A stretch of DNA of 64,000 bases from Chthoniobacterales bacterium (lineage in GTDB: Bacteria > Verrucomicrobiota > Verrucomicrobiia > Chthoniobacterales > UBA10450), in NCBI GenBank assembly GCA_013821455.1, contig JACDGS010000007.1, forward strand, positions 62,001 to 126,000. Direction: 5' to 3'. Made by a program: the position numbers and the translations under genes. The notes below the pieces were generated by a model. That model saw only the letters and a program-made list of their open reading frames with translations, made no database searches and had not been told where the DNA came from. Shown here one piece after another: positions 44,784 through 53,988 of the stretch (within the stretch, counting starts at the first letter, position 1; every line of letters starts with the position of its first letter).

Positions 44784-46498
44784 TGAAGAAACCCAAAGTA
44801 GTAGTCATAGGTCTTGACGCGGCGACTTGGACTCTTATCCAGCCGTGGATGGCGGAAGGCAGCATGCCTAACCTGGCTAGACTTATGAAAGGCGGGGCGA
44901 AGGGAACCCTGCAATCAGTCCTTCCGCCGATCACGCCGCCCGCCTGGACTTCTTTCATGACCGGCAAGCAACCGGGCAAACACGGCATCTTTAATTTCGT
45001 CGAAAGTGAGCCTGATGGTTACGCGATGAACTACGCGAACGCTACTTCGCGCCGCTCGCCGACGGTTTGGAAATTGTTAAACGACGCCGGCTTTACCGTC
45101 GGCACGATGAACATTCCGTTCACTTATCCGCCGGAGAAGCTCAATGGCTTTCAGATCTCTGGAATGGATACGCCCTCCGAGACAAGTCCTTTCATTCACC
45201 CACGTGAGTTAAAGGATGAGTTAGTCAAACACTTGGGTCACGACCTTCAGCTTGACCTGCGTTTTCTCGGCTCCATGACTAACGATGTGCGCCGTTCTCA
45301 GGTGCTCGATGAAATGCGCGAGATGGACGAGCAATGGTCCAAAGTCGCACTCTATCTCTTAGAGAAGCATCCGCAGGACGTGATGATGTTCGTCTTCATG
45401 TCGATCGATACCGTGCAGCATTACTTTTGGCAGTACATGGATAAGAGTCATTTCCTTTATGACCCACCTTTAGCTGCTAAGTTCGGCGATGCGATCCGCA
45501 AGGTCTATGAACGCCTTGACGTAGTAGTTGGCCAGATCGTCGATCGTCTGCCGGCTGAGACTGCGGTCTTCGTCGTTTCCGATCACGGTGGCGGGCCAGT
45601 GGTGGATAGGACCATTTATCTAAACCGCTATCTCGCACAGTTAGGTCTTCTTCATTACAAAGAGAACGCTACTTCCGGCTTGCGCACGCTAGGTCAAAAA
45701 GTTATGCGCGCGGGCTTCTCGGCGATCCGCAGCACACTGACTTCGCGGCAGAAGGTCAAGCTCGCGGCCCTCTTCCCCGAGATGCGGCGTAAGAGTGAGT
45801 TAGCATTCTCATCCTTTACCGCCATCGATTGGAGCCGCACGAAAGCTTACTGCAGCGAAGTCCTGGCCGCGCCGCCGAGTATCTATATCAACCTTAAAGG
45901 TGTGAAACCGGAAGGAATCGTCGATCCGAAAGATTACGATTCACTGGTCAATGAGATCATTGCGAAAATCTATGCGTTGAAGGATCCGCGCGACGGCCAG
46001 CCTGTGATCAAAAAAGTCTGGCGCCGCGAAGAGATTTTCCACGGCCCCTTTGCCGAGGAGACGGCAGATCTCATTCTCGATTGGTGGAACGAGAACAGTT
46101 TGTTCTCGACTTCACCAAGTTTCCCCGAGGATACGGACCAGCCTGCGCTCGTCATCCGCGAGCATAAGGCTTCGGAAACTTCCGAGTGGGGCGGAACTCA
46201 TCGACTTTTTGGTATCCTTGTTGCTCGCTCGCCGGTCATCAACCCAAACATGGAAGTGCAAAGCCCGCGTCTCATCGATATTTCGCCGACCATCCTTCAC
46301 TTGTTAGGCGTGCCCGTGCCGGAAGACATGGATGGCCGCGTCCTGGAGAGTATCTTCAAGCCCGAGTTTCTGCGGGCTCATCCGCTTCGTTCTGGCGCCG
46401 CCTCCGGCACGTCGGAAATGGAACAAAATAGCGGCTATACCGACGAAGAATCGGCCAAGGTCGAAGAGCGCCTCCAGGCCCTCGGTTATCTCGAATAA
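44783..46498 (+). CDS. AlkP-superfamily phosphohydrolase/phosphomutase-like enzyme 2 (COG3379-like)
   Basis: A 571-residue paralogue of the enzyme at 42260, again with no signal peptide. VVVIGLDAATWTLIQPWM carries the first metal Asp, PPITPPAWTSFMTGKQPGKHGIFNF the nucleophile region, FMSIDTVQHYFWQYM and FVVSDHGGGPVVDR the other metal ligands, and SPTILHLLGVPVPEDMDGR near the end. It is about 85 residues longer, mostly in an insertion between about 280 and 380. The two could act on successive intermediates or the two anomers of one sugar phosphate. It starts inside the kinase stop codon. Confidence 0.85.
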   Translation: MKKPKVVVIGLDAATWTLIQPWMAEGSMPNLARLMKGGAKGTLQSVLPPITPPAWTSFMTGKQPGKHGIFNFVESEPDGYAMNYANATSRRSPTVWKLLNDAGFTVGTMNIPFTYPPEKLNGFQISGMDTPSETSPFIHPRELKDELVKHLGHDLQLDLRFLGSMTNDVRRSQVLDEMREMDEQWSKVALYLLEKHPQDVMMFVFMSIDTVQHYFWQYMDKSHFLYDPPLAAKFGDAIRKVYERLDVVVGQIVDRLPAETAVFVVSDHGGGPVVDRTIYLNRYLAQLGLLHYKENATSGLRTLGQKVMRAGFSAIRSTLTSRQKVKLAALFPEMRRKSELAFSSFTAIDWSRTKAYCSEVLAAPPSIYINLKGVKPEGIVDPKDYDSLVNEIIAKIYALKDPRDGQPVIKKVWRREEIFHGPFAEETADLILDWWNENSLFSTSPSFPEDTDQPALVIREHKASETSEWGGTHRLFGILVARSPVINPNMEVQSPRLIDISPTILHLLGVPVPEDMDGRVLESIFKPEFLRAHPLRSGAASGTSEMEQNSGYTDEESAKVEERLQALGYLE

Positions 46499-46518
46499 GA
46501 CTAACCCAAATCTTTCCT

Positions 46519-47136
46519 ATGTTTGAACTCATTCGTGACGATATCCGTCGTAAGACGTTAGGCTTCGGCATTCGTCCGGAAGATCAGACTTTCTTCCGCA
46601 AGCGCGTCACTCCTTTTCTCGAATTCGGCACCTTCGGGGTGATGGTTTATCGGTTCGGTTCCTGGGCTTATACGGTGAAGATCCCGGTGATCCGCCAACT
46701 CCTGATCCTGACTTATCTTTTCGTGAATGTCTTCTGCATGGCGGTCACGGGGATTCATATCGCCCGCGAAACTAAGATCGGTCCCGGACTCGTTATTCAT
46801 AACTTCTCCGGCATCCTCGTCCTGGCTGATGAAATAGGTCATAGCTGCACGCTCAACCAGCAAGTCAGTATCATGAATGCCCGGGGAGTCGGCCGCGCGA
46901 CGATTGGCAATAACTGCTACTTCGGCGCGGGTTGCAAAGTGGTCGGCAAGGTAAAGATCGGCGATAACGTCGTAGTGAGTGCGAATTCACTCGTGGTCAT
47001 GGATGTGCCGAGTAACTCCACTGTTCTCGGCGTTCCGGCGCGAATCATCTCGCGCGAAGCGAACAGTCCTTATCTCAAGAATCCTATTATTCCGATGCCG
47101 GTGGAAACACCCGCGCCAGCTCCTACTGCTTCGTGA
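46519..47136 (+). CDS. Hexapeptide-repeat acyltransferase (serine-acetyltransferase-like)
   Basis: A 205-residue left-handed beta-helix enzyme. The repeat region begins around IHIARETKIGPGLVIHNFSGIL and continues VSIMNARGVGRATIGNNCYFGAGCKVVGKVKIGDNVVVSANSLV; it resembles CysE and sugar O-acetyltransferases. In a glycan cluster, O-acetylation of a sugar is more likely than cysteine synthesis, but the sequence alone does not settle it. The N-terminal 60 residues include a hydrophobic stretch (IRQLLILTYLFVNVF) that may hold it at the membrane. The GT4 gene starts at a GTG that overlaps its stop. Confidence 0.82.
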   Translation: MFELIRDDIRRKTLGFGIRPEDQTFFRKRVTPFLEFGTFGVMVYRFGSWAYTVKIPVIRQLLILTYLFVNVFCMAVTGIHIARETKIGPGLVIHNFSGILVLADEIGHSCTLNQQVSIMNARGVGRATIGNNCYFGAGCKVVGKVKIGDNVVVSANSLVVMDVPSNSTVLGVPARIISREANSPYLKNPIIPMPVETPAPAPTAS

Positions 47137-48416
47137 GTAACTCTTCTCCTAACAAGCGCAGTGGCAATGGCGGTTATTCCATCGCGATGGTCGCGGCTTG
47201 TCCTTTCCCGGCTAACCATGGCTCGGCGGCCAGCATTCGTGAGATGTCTGACACACTCACGGATATGGGTCATAACGTGACCATCGTGACTTATCCTATC
47301 GGCCAGGAAAGCATCCGTGTCCGTCGCGCGAAAGTGCGCCGCACCGGTCCTTTCCAACCCGAGACCAATGCCAAAGTAGGTCCTTCGGCGGATAAGTTCG
47401 TTCTCGATTTCAAGTTACTCAAGTTACTCTGCCGAGTTATCCGCGAAGAACAGGTTGATATCATTCACGCGCATAACTATGAGGGCGCGCTTGTCGGTAT
47501 CATGGCTAAGTGGATCACGCGCCGGCCTCTGCTGTATAATGCAGTTAATCTGATGTCGGACGAGCTGGCCGGTTATAAGTTCATTCGCCCGGCATTTATT
47601 GCGAATTGGCTGGCGGCCGCACTCGATTGGTTCATTCCTATTTTCCCGGATCGTATCACTGCGGTTTCGCCAGATTTGAAGGACTGGTTCGTCCAACACG
47701 GGGTGCGCGAAAGCAAAGTGGACATGGTTCCCGCCGGGATCGAGCCGGACTTATTCGATAATCCGCAGCCGGAAAAATTCCGCGACCAGCTACCCATCAA
47801 AGGCCGCCCGGTCGTAATGTATACCGGCGTCCTGAATGCCTTCCAGCGCGTCGATTATTTGCTGCGCGCTTTTGCGGTGACTTTGCGCGAAGTGCCGGAC
47901 GCGCTGCTACTCATCGTTAGCCCGCTCGTTTCGGCAGCGAACGAACGCGAGCACCAACAACTCGCCACCGAACTCGGCATTACCGACTCGATCATTTGGA
48001 TCGCGCCGCATGAACTGGCCGATCTTCCGAGTTATCTCGCGCTCGCGGACGTGACCGTGGTCCCGCGGCCGGAATGTCCCGGCCATCCGATAAAGCTTCT
48101 TAACTACATGCTCGCCGGCAAACCGGCCGTGACTTTCGCCGGCTCGGCCAAGGGAGTCCGCCACTTGCACGACGCCTACATCGTTCCTAATCACGACTTC
48201 GAGGGCCTTGGCCGCGGCATCAGCGCGCTGCTCAAAGACAAAGCCCTCGCGGCCGAGATCGGCGCGAACGGCCGGGCGACCGTGCTCAACGATTTTGATT
48301 GGCGCAATATCTGCCGGAAAATCGAGCACATTTACGACGAACTCCTGGGAGCTTCCGCGAAGGTCGCCTCCGCCCCGCGCGAAACCGCAACAACCACGGC
48401 GGTGGCGGAACGTTAG
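47133..48416 (+). CDS. GT4-type glycosyltransferase
   Basis: A 427-residue GT-B enzyme. The N-terminal domain starts SIAMVAACPFPANHGSAASIREM and has DIIHAHNYEGALVG; the C-terminal nucleotide-sugar domain has VVMYTGVLNAFQRVDYLLRAF, EREHQQLATELGI, and PRPECPGHPIKLLNYMLAGKP (the E-x7-E-like region). Retaining family 4 enzymes add hexoses or heptoses to lipid-linked glycans. Start GTG 47133 overlaps the previous stop by four bases. A gap of 134 bp follows, with only a 27-codon reading frame (48458-48541) I would not call a gene. Confidence 0.88.
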   Translation: MSNSSPNKRSGNGGYSIAMVAACPFPANHGSAASIREMSDTLTDMGHNVTIVTYPIGQESIRVRRAKVRRTGPFQPETNAKVGPSADKFVLDFKLLKLLCRVIREEQVDIIHAHNYEGALVGIMAKWITRRPLLYNAVNLMSDELAGYKFIRPAFIANWLAAALDWFIPIFPDRITAVSPDLKDWFVQHGVRESKVDMVPAGIEPDLFDNPQPEKFRDQLPIKGRPVVMYTGVLNAFQRVDYLLRAFAVTLREVPDALLLIVSPLVSAANEREHQQLATELGITDSIIWIAPHELADLPSYLALADVTVVPRPECPGHPIKLLNYMLAGKPAVTFAGSAKGVRHLHDAYIVPNHDFEGLGRGISALLKDKALAAEIGANGRATVLNDFDWRNICRKIEHIYDELLGASAKVASAPRETATTTAVAER

Positions 48417-48550
48417 GAATCCCTTGCCTTACCTCTCTCGACTCTGTTATACGGTTTATGACTTCAACAGTGATTGCTCTCGACAACTCATGGCCCCAAG
48501 CCTATGAAATCGCTTTCTTCGGTGGTAAAACAATCGGTTAGCTAAGTATT

Positions 48551-49744
48551 ATGGACACTAAAACTGAATATCCGGAATCGTCAGCGCGCCGCGGCCTGCA
48601 CCCCGACGGACGCCCCTCGACTGGCATGAAGCCTGTACATTGGATCATCTTTCTGGTGGTCTGTGTTGTTCTCGGCATCCTCGTCTTCGAGACAGTCATC
48701 CACGTCATCGGCACCAACACGAGTACGGCGCGGCACCTGAATTTGTCCGCGCCCGTCGAGACCGTTGTGGCAGAGCGCCAGTCTCTGGACGAAGTGATCG
48801 GGGGCAGTGGTGCCGTCGAGCAATCGACCACGGTCCAACTTACCAGCCAGGTCACCGCCGAGGTTCTCGATGTTAAGGTCAAGGTGGGCGACATCGTGAA
48901 GAAGGGCGACCTGCTCATGAGCTTCGATGCCAGACTGATCGAGGCGCAGATGACTGCGAACAAAGAGTACGTCGATGTGAGTAACATCAAGATTAAAGAC
49001 CAGCAAAAGCAGGTCGATCGCTATACGGCGCTGGAAAAGAAATCGATGGGCACTCCCTTAGAGTTGGAAAAGAGCGAGATCGCTTTGGCCGACGCGCGGC
49101 AGGATTTAGCCAAGGCCCAACTCACTTTGCGCCAGGCCGAGATCGATCTCGAGCATGTAAAGGTCACCGCACCGCTCGATGGCATTGTGCTCGAGCGTTT
49201 GGTTAACCCCGGCGAATCGACTCATCGCGATCAGATTATTCTTAAGCTCGGATCGCTTAATACCATTCTCGTGACGCCAAAAATCACGGAAGAAAAAATG
49301 CACGCCGTCCAGCTCGGTATGCCGGCGGAAGTCGCTTTCCCTGCTTTTTCCGGCGAAGTCTTCGCGGGCAAAATCGTGAAGATCGATCCTAACATCGACC
49401 CGGTGACGCGGACTTTCACCGCGTATGTGGAGGTGAAGAACGACGACTTCCGTCTGAAGCCCGGACTGTCCGGCTTCGCGCGCATTCGTCGGAGCTTGAA
49501 AGATGTGCTGGCTGTGCCCAGTATCGCGATTATGAATCCTTCCGGCGAACAGGCTACGGTCTTTGTCGTGGATGGCACCGGGCACGCGAACCAGCGCAAG
49601 GTTAAGACGGGCTCAGTCGTCAATGCCATGACCGAGATCACCAGCGGCCTGCAGGCCGGCGAAAATGTCGTCACGGTGGGTCAGTTGTATCTGAAAGAAA
49701 ATGACAAAGTCCATACTACCTCACGCTCGAAGACTCAGAAGTAG
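48551..49744 (+). CDS. HlyD/RND-type periplasmic adaptor protein
   Basis: A 397-residue adaptor with a single N-terminal membrane helix (about 31-52), a lipoyl half-motif GSGAVEQSTTVQLTSQVTAEVLDVKVKVGDIVKKGD, a coiled-coil hairpin (about 135-200, ending LEHVKVTAPLDGIVLERLVNPGE) and beta-barrel domains. It should bridge an inner-membrane exporter to the TolC-type channel encoded next. The exporter itself is not visible. The downstream tolC-like gene begins 44 bp before this stop, so both are made together. Confidence 0.9.
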   Translation: MDTKTEYPESSARRGLHPDGRPSTGMKPVHWIIFLVVCVVLGILVFETVIHVIGTNTSTARHLNLSAPVETVVAERQSLDEVIGGSGAVEQSTTVQLTSQVTAEVLDVKVKVGDIVKKGDLLMSFDARLIEAQMTANKEYVDVSNIKIKDQQKQVDRYTALEKKSMGTPLELEKSEIALADARQDLAKAQLTLRQAEIDLEHVKVTAPLDGIVLERLVNPGESTHRDQIILKLGSLNTILVTPKITEEKMHAVQLGMPAEVAFPAFSGEVFAGKIVKIDPNIDPVTRTFTAYVEVKNDDFRLKPGLSGFARIRRSLKDVLAVPSIAIMNPSGEQATVFVVDGTGHANQRKVKTGSVVNAMTEITSGLQAGENVVTVGQLYLKENDKVHTTSRSKTQK

Positions 49745-51173
49745 CGCGACCGCCGCCGCGGTCGTCCTTTACTCGTTAGGCACAGCCGGCGCGCAGGCGC
49801 AGCAGGCGATCGAGGAACCGCGCCCGCATTTGCTTACGCTCAACGACTGTATCTCGATGGCTTTGAATGAGAGCCCCGCGCTCGAGGCCAGCCGCTTCGA
49901 TGTCGCGGCCGCGACGGAAGAGGCGCGCATGGCGAGGGCAAAACTGCTGCCGCAACTGACAGGCTCAGCTGCGGCGGAGGTCTTCTCCGGCAGCCCCACG
50001 AGCAAGTTCTCGGTTGTGAATGTAGGGGATAATGGCGCGATCATTACTTCCACGCCGCCGCCCGGAAAGAATCCGGGGAATTTTCCGCCGGGCACCGTTA
50101 ATACCAAGAACAACCGCGGAACTAGAAGCGTCGATGTCGGAGGGGTAGAACTTTATTCGGCGCATTTTAGCTATGGGCTTTTTAAGGATGGCAGCATCCT
50201 CGGGTTAAATAACGCTCCCGCCATCGCGAAGGACCGGGCGAAGGTACGGAACCTGGCTTGGACCAGTAAACTGCGCCGCGACGAAGTGGTCGATCGCATT
50301 ACCGACGCCTACATCACGACTGCTTCCGCCCTGAACCGTGCGGGCTATGCCGAGCGGCGGGTCCGCCTTCTCGATCTTCTTGTTGGCATAACTCAGGAGC
50401 AGCAGAAGCAAGGTCTTTTATTGCCGATCGATCTCAAGCTCGCGCAAGGACAGCTCTCGGGTGCGCGCTCGCTCGCGAAAATTCTGCGCGAGCAGGGTGT
50501 GGCCGGCTCGATCGAGTTATCGCGCGCGCTGGGGATGGATTCGATGAATGAGTTACATCTCGATACGACTCTTCCCGAGCCGCCCGACCCGCCAAGCGCA
50601 GCAACTCTACTTGGTTCTTCTTTGAATCATCACCCCAAGCTGGAAGCGCAACGCGCTGTGATCGACGAAGCAAAAGAGGATTACCGTCTCGAACGTTATC
50701 GTTTGTATCCTTCGGTTAACCTCGACGGCTCTGCTCTCCACATCGACGATTTCGGTAATAACAATGCCAATGTCTATTCCGGCACGATTTCGGTTTCGAT
50801 ACCTATCTTTGATTTCGGTGCGCAGATCGCGACGACCCGGGCCAAGCTGCTGAAGTATAAGGCGGAACGCGCGCGTTTACTCTCCGTCGCCGACGATGTG
50901 ACTTTCGAAGTGGTGAAGACTTATCAGGAGATTTATGTCCTGAGTCAGAACATTCTTTCTCTCCAGGAAGAAGTGTCCAAGGCTGATAGAGATCTGCAGG
51001 TCATCAGCTCGCAGCAGCAACAGGGCATCGCGCCGCCTCTCACCGCGATCGAAAAGGAATTGCGACTTATCGCCAAGAAGGACGATCTCGACGGGGTTGA
51101 AGTCCGTCGTCTTATTCTTTACGCCGTGCTTCAAAAAGCGGCGGGCGGTTCGTGGCAGTGGACGGCTAAATGA
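49701..51173 (+). CDS. TolC-family outer-membrane channel
   Basis: A 490-residue outer-membrane efflux protein with a signal peptide (ATAAAVVLYSLGTAGAQA) and two related helical repeats: LTLNDCISMALNESPALEASRFDVAAA and ATLLGSSLNHHPKLEAQRAVIDEA. The N-terminal half contains a Gly/Pro/Asn-rich insertion (about 110-145, STPPPGKNPGNFPPGTVN). It should trimerise as an export duct working with the adaptor. The one exact copy of the 9-mer in this part of the window (49773-49780) falls in its signal-peptide codons. Its stop overlaps the flippase start as ATGA. Confidence 0.9.
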   Translation: MTKSILPHARRLRSSATAAAVVLYSLGTAGAQAQQAIEEPRPHLLTLNDCISMALNESPALEASRFDVAAATEEARMARAKLLPQLTGSAAAEVFSGSPTSKFSVVNVGDNGAIITSTPPPGKNPGNFPPGTVNTKNNRGTRSVDVGGVELYSAHFSYGLFKDGSILGLNNAPAIAKDRAKVRNLAWTSKLRRDEVVDRITDAYITTASALNRAGYAERRVRLLDLLVGITQEQQKQGLLLPIDLKLAQGQLSGARSLAKILREQGVAGSIELSRALGMDSMNELHLDTTLPEPPDPPSAATLLGSSLNHHPKLEAQRAVIDEAKEDYRLERYRLYPSVNLDGSALHIDDFGNNNANVYSGTISVSIPIFDFGAQIATTRAKLLKYKAERARLLSVADDVTFEVVKTYQEIYVLSQNILSLQEEVSKADRDLQVISSQQQQGIAPPLTAIEKELRLIAKKDDLDGVEVRRLILYAVLQKAAGGSWQWTAK

Positions 51174-52657
51174 AGCAGTCGCAACGGATCGTAAAGAATG
51201 CGGTCGTTGGTATCCTCGCTGGTGTTATTGCCGGCCTGGTCTATCTGCTCACGACTGTTGCGCTCGCGCGCAATAGCCATGTCAGTCTCGCGGAGTTCGG
51301 TAAATATCAGTGGGTTCTTTCTTTCGCACTTATCGCACAGTTAGTGGCTGACTCTGGCCTGCCGCGAATGATGATTCGCGAGATAGCCAAAGATCCGGAC
51401 TGCGCTGGTAGTATTACCGGCGCCGCGCAGGCTTTGATCTGGGCTATCTCCGGAGTGGTCGTCCTGGTTGTCGGAGTCATCGCGCTCTTCCTACCCTACG
51501 GTAACGACGTGAAGATAGCCGTTCTCGTGATGACCGGGGCGACGCTGGCCACGTTTCACGCCGCGGGTTATAGCGCAGTCCTGCGTGCCTTTGAGGATAA
51601 CGAGTTAAACTATCTCGGCTTTATCCTGCAAAAGGTCCTGCTCTTGGGTTTCATCCTGATCATGCTGCATTATCGCATAGGGCTGATTGGATTCGTTATC
51701 GCCCACTTAGTCTCCAACGTCCTGCTTTGGGGTTTCTATCATGTCCTGGTGTCTCGTCTTTATACCAAGGTCAAACTGAGAGTAGATTTGCCTTTATGGA
51801 AGTCACTCTTCTTCTCGGCTATCCCGATGGGTGGTGGAGTCATGCTGCGCTCGCTCGCCATGCAGATCGATATCTTTGTCCTCGGCCTGATGACCAGTAT
51901 GAATACCGTAGGTCTCTTCGGTGGTCCTTATCGACTTAGCTGGACGCTGCGCACTGTGCCGCAGACTCTTTCGCTACCGTTATATCCACTCTATTCCCGC
52001 ACCGCTCATCTTTCGCCGGAGCGCTTTCTGCAGGCTTATCAGCAAAGCGTAAAGTTCTTCGCCCTGATTAGTATTCCCTTTGCGGCGTTCTTCGTTGCCT
52101 GGTCGGGACCTATCCTGCATCTCGCGCTCGGCGAAAAGTTCACCCCGGCCTTGCCGGCGATGCAATATCTCGGCCTCGGGCTAGTGCCTTTCTTTCTCTC
52201 TACGCTATACCAATATCTCTTTGCCGCGCTCGACGAACAGAAGCGCTTTCTTTATAGCACGGCTATCGGAACTGTCCTGCGCATCGGAATGTTGATTTAT
52301 CTCATTCCCCGCTTGGGCTTGGTTGGTCCGGCGATTGCCTTTACCTGCGCTGAGACACTTATCGTTGGGATGTGGATTGTGCAGCTCGCACGCCTGGGCT
52401 ATCCGGCTAAGTTAGGCGAAGTCTTCGTGCGACCCCTTCTCGCGGGGATATGTATGGCCGCAGTTCTTTATGCCGTAAATAGCGCGCCTCTCGTCTGGCA
52501 GCTCGGCGGCGCCGTTCTTTCTGGTGTTGTCTATCTTGTCGCCTTGTTCGCTTTGCGGACCTTCTCCTCGGAGGAAGTCGAGCAAGCGCGCGAAGGTATG
52601 TCCTTTATCTCTCCCTTTATTGAGTCCTGGTCGAAGAAACTAAAGCGAAACACGTGA
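51170..52657 (+). CDS. Wzx-like polysaccharide flippase (MATE/MOP fold)
   Basis: A 495-residue integral membrane protein with about 14 hydrophobic helices. The N-terminal helix IVKNAVVGILAGVIAGLVYLLTTVALAR and the sequence PRMMIREIAKD fit the polysaccharide-transport family that flips undecaprenyl-linked sugars to the periplasm. It overlaps the TolC-type gene before and the TPR gene after (GTGA), so the three are one transcript. In the Wzx/Wzy scheme a polymerase is expected; the GT-C enzyme at 53989 could be its counterpart or a different step. Confidence 0.88.
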   Translation: MKQSQRIVKNAVVGILAGVIAGLVYLLTTVALARNSHVSLAEFGKYQWVLSFALIAQLVADSGLPRMMIREIAKDPDCAGSITGAAQALIWAISGVVVLVVGVIALFLPYGNDVKIAVLVMTGATLATFHAAGYSAVLRAFEDNELNYLGFILQKVLLLGFILIMLHYRIGLIGFVIAHLVSNVLLWGFYHVLVSRLYTKVKLRVDLPLWKSLFFSAIPMGGGVMLRSLAMQIDIFVLGLMTSMNTVGLFGGPYRLSWTLRTVPQTLSLPLYPLYSRTAHLSPERFLQAYQQSVKFFALISIPFAAFFVAWSGPILHLALGEKFTPALPAMQYLGLGLVPFFLSTLYQYLFAALDEQKRFLYSTAIGTVLRIGMLIYLIPRLGLVGPAIAFTCAETLIVGMWIVQLARLGYPAKLGEVFVRPLLAGICMAAVLYAVNSAPLVWQLGGAVLSGVVYLVALFALRTFSSEEVEQAREGMSFISPFIESWSKKLKRNT

Positions 52658-53985
52658 AAATTTTGTGGCGCCTTTTCGCACGGGCGATGGCATTGGCGGA
52701 GAAATGGGGTGGGAAGATTGAGAGGATTTGGGCGCCTTACTGGCTGCTCATCGTCGGTGGCTTTCTCGTGGTCGCTTCGACGGGTCTCAAGTGGGTGGAG
52801 TTTCCCTTTAGCCGTAACCTGAAGGGTGTGCAGTTACCCTTATTTCAGCATATCGGATTGCTGCCGCATCTAAGTATCTTTTCCTTTGGCGTTCTTGCCA
52901 TCGGCGTGTTGCTGGTCGGGATTATCCTATCACGCTTCTCAGTCGCGTTTCTTGCGGCCGCGGCGGCGATCCTGCTCACTATCTTTGCCCTGGTTCCGGC
53001 GCACCTGGCCTTTGAACAGCCAGGCTTACTTAGCCGCCTGACCGAGGAAGATCAAACCATGCCGATCGTGAACGCTTTCAGCAAAAACTTCCTCCCGCAA
53101 AACTATGGTGCGTCGGAGATCGTTCCGAAAAGGTTGCAGCTTTACAGCGGTTGGGGTCGTTTCGTGGGGGCGTGGTCCTTTCTCCGGCTAGGTTGGACCT
53201 GCTTTGGGATAGGTGCGCTTTTAGTTGGCTTATATGCTTTGAGCCGTTTACGCGGCGCGCGTCTCTCAGTTGCTCTGGTTCTCTTTGGCTTGCCCTTCGC
53301 GGCACTGGTGATCGTTCTGGCTCCGGCGATGATCGGCCAGTATTATTTCACCAAGGCTTCCCTGGCCAAGGCCGAAGGGAGAAGTCTCGATGCGATCGCG
53401 GCCTTTAGGAGTTCTATGCGCTGGGATGGATGGCACGCTCAGGACATCGACCTTTACGCGACTATCGGTGACCTGCAAAGGTCTGCCGGCGTTGAACCCA
53501 ATTCGCGGGAACGCAGCATTAGTCAGGCCTTGACCTTGGAAAAGGCCGCGCAGTTCGAGCAGGCAGTCTTTGAGCTGGAAGGTGTTGCACAAAAAGATGA
53601 CATCATGGCCTTAACCGCGCGCCGGGAAGCCGCGCGTGCGCATACCAGTCTGGGGCTGGCTCTCTATCAAGCCGGCGGCATTGGGAGCGCGGTGACTAAC
53701 TGGCAGGCAGCACTGGCCGAAGATCCTACTCAGGTTTATGCGCTGACTTATCTCGCGCGCGGTTATTTTATGATTGGCAGTTATGAGGCTTCGATCAAGG
53801 CCGTGGACCAGCTCGTGCCTATCGTGCGCGACCATAACCAACTCCTTGCTAATGCCTACTCCATCGGCGCCGACTCCTATGCCAAGCTAGGTCGCGACGC
53901 GGAGGCTCGGAATTACTACAATCTATCCCTCGCGGCCGACCCGCTGGAGAACTACTGGGCCTTAACCGGTCTGGTCGGAGAGTAA
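52654..53985 (+). CDS. Membrane protein with C-terminal TPR repeats
   Basis: A 443-residue protein: four or five transmembrane helices in the first 230 residues (about 25-43, 70-90, 100-120, 170-187 and 200-225) and then repeats of helix-turn-helix length, e.g. ARAHTSLGLALYQAGGIGSAVTNWQAALAEDPTQVYALTYLARGYF, that form TPRs. Such proteins scaffold glycan or lipoprotein assembly. It uses GTG 52654 inside the flippase stop. I recognise no specific family. Confidence 0.75.
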   Translation: MKILWRLFARAMALAEKWGGKIERIWAPYWLLIVGGFLVVASTGLKWVEFPFSRNLKGVQLPLFQHIGLLPHLSIFSFGVLAIGVLLVGIILSRFSVAFLAAAAAILLTIFALVPAHLAFEQPGLLSRLTEEDQTMPIVNAFSKNFLPQNYGASEIVPKRLQLYSGWGRFVGAWSFLRLGWTCFGIGALLVGLYALSRLRGARLSVALVLFGLPFAALVIVLAPAMIGQYYFTKASLAKAEGRSLDAIAAFRSSMRWDGWHAQDIDLYATIGDLQRSAGVEPNSRERSISQALTLEKAAQFEQAVFELEGVAQKDDIMALTARREAARAHTSLGLALYQAGGIGSAVTNWQAALAEDPTQVYALTYLARGYFMIGSYEASIKAVDQLVPIVRDHNQLLANAYSIGADSYAKLGRDAEARNYYNLSLAADPLENYWALTGLVGE

Positions 53986-53988
53986 GAT

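Noticed and set aside
48458-48541. 27-codon frame between the GT4 and adaptor genes
   Set aside because: Too short, no ribosome site and no recognisable pattern.
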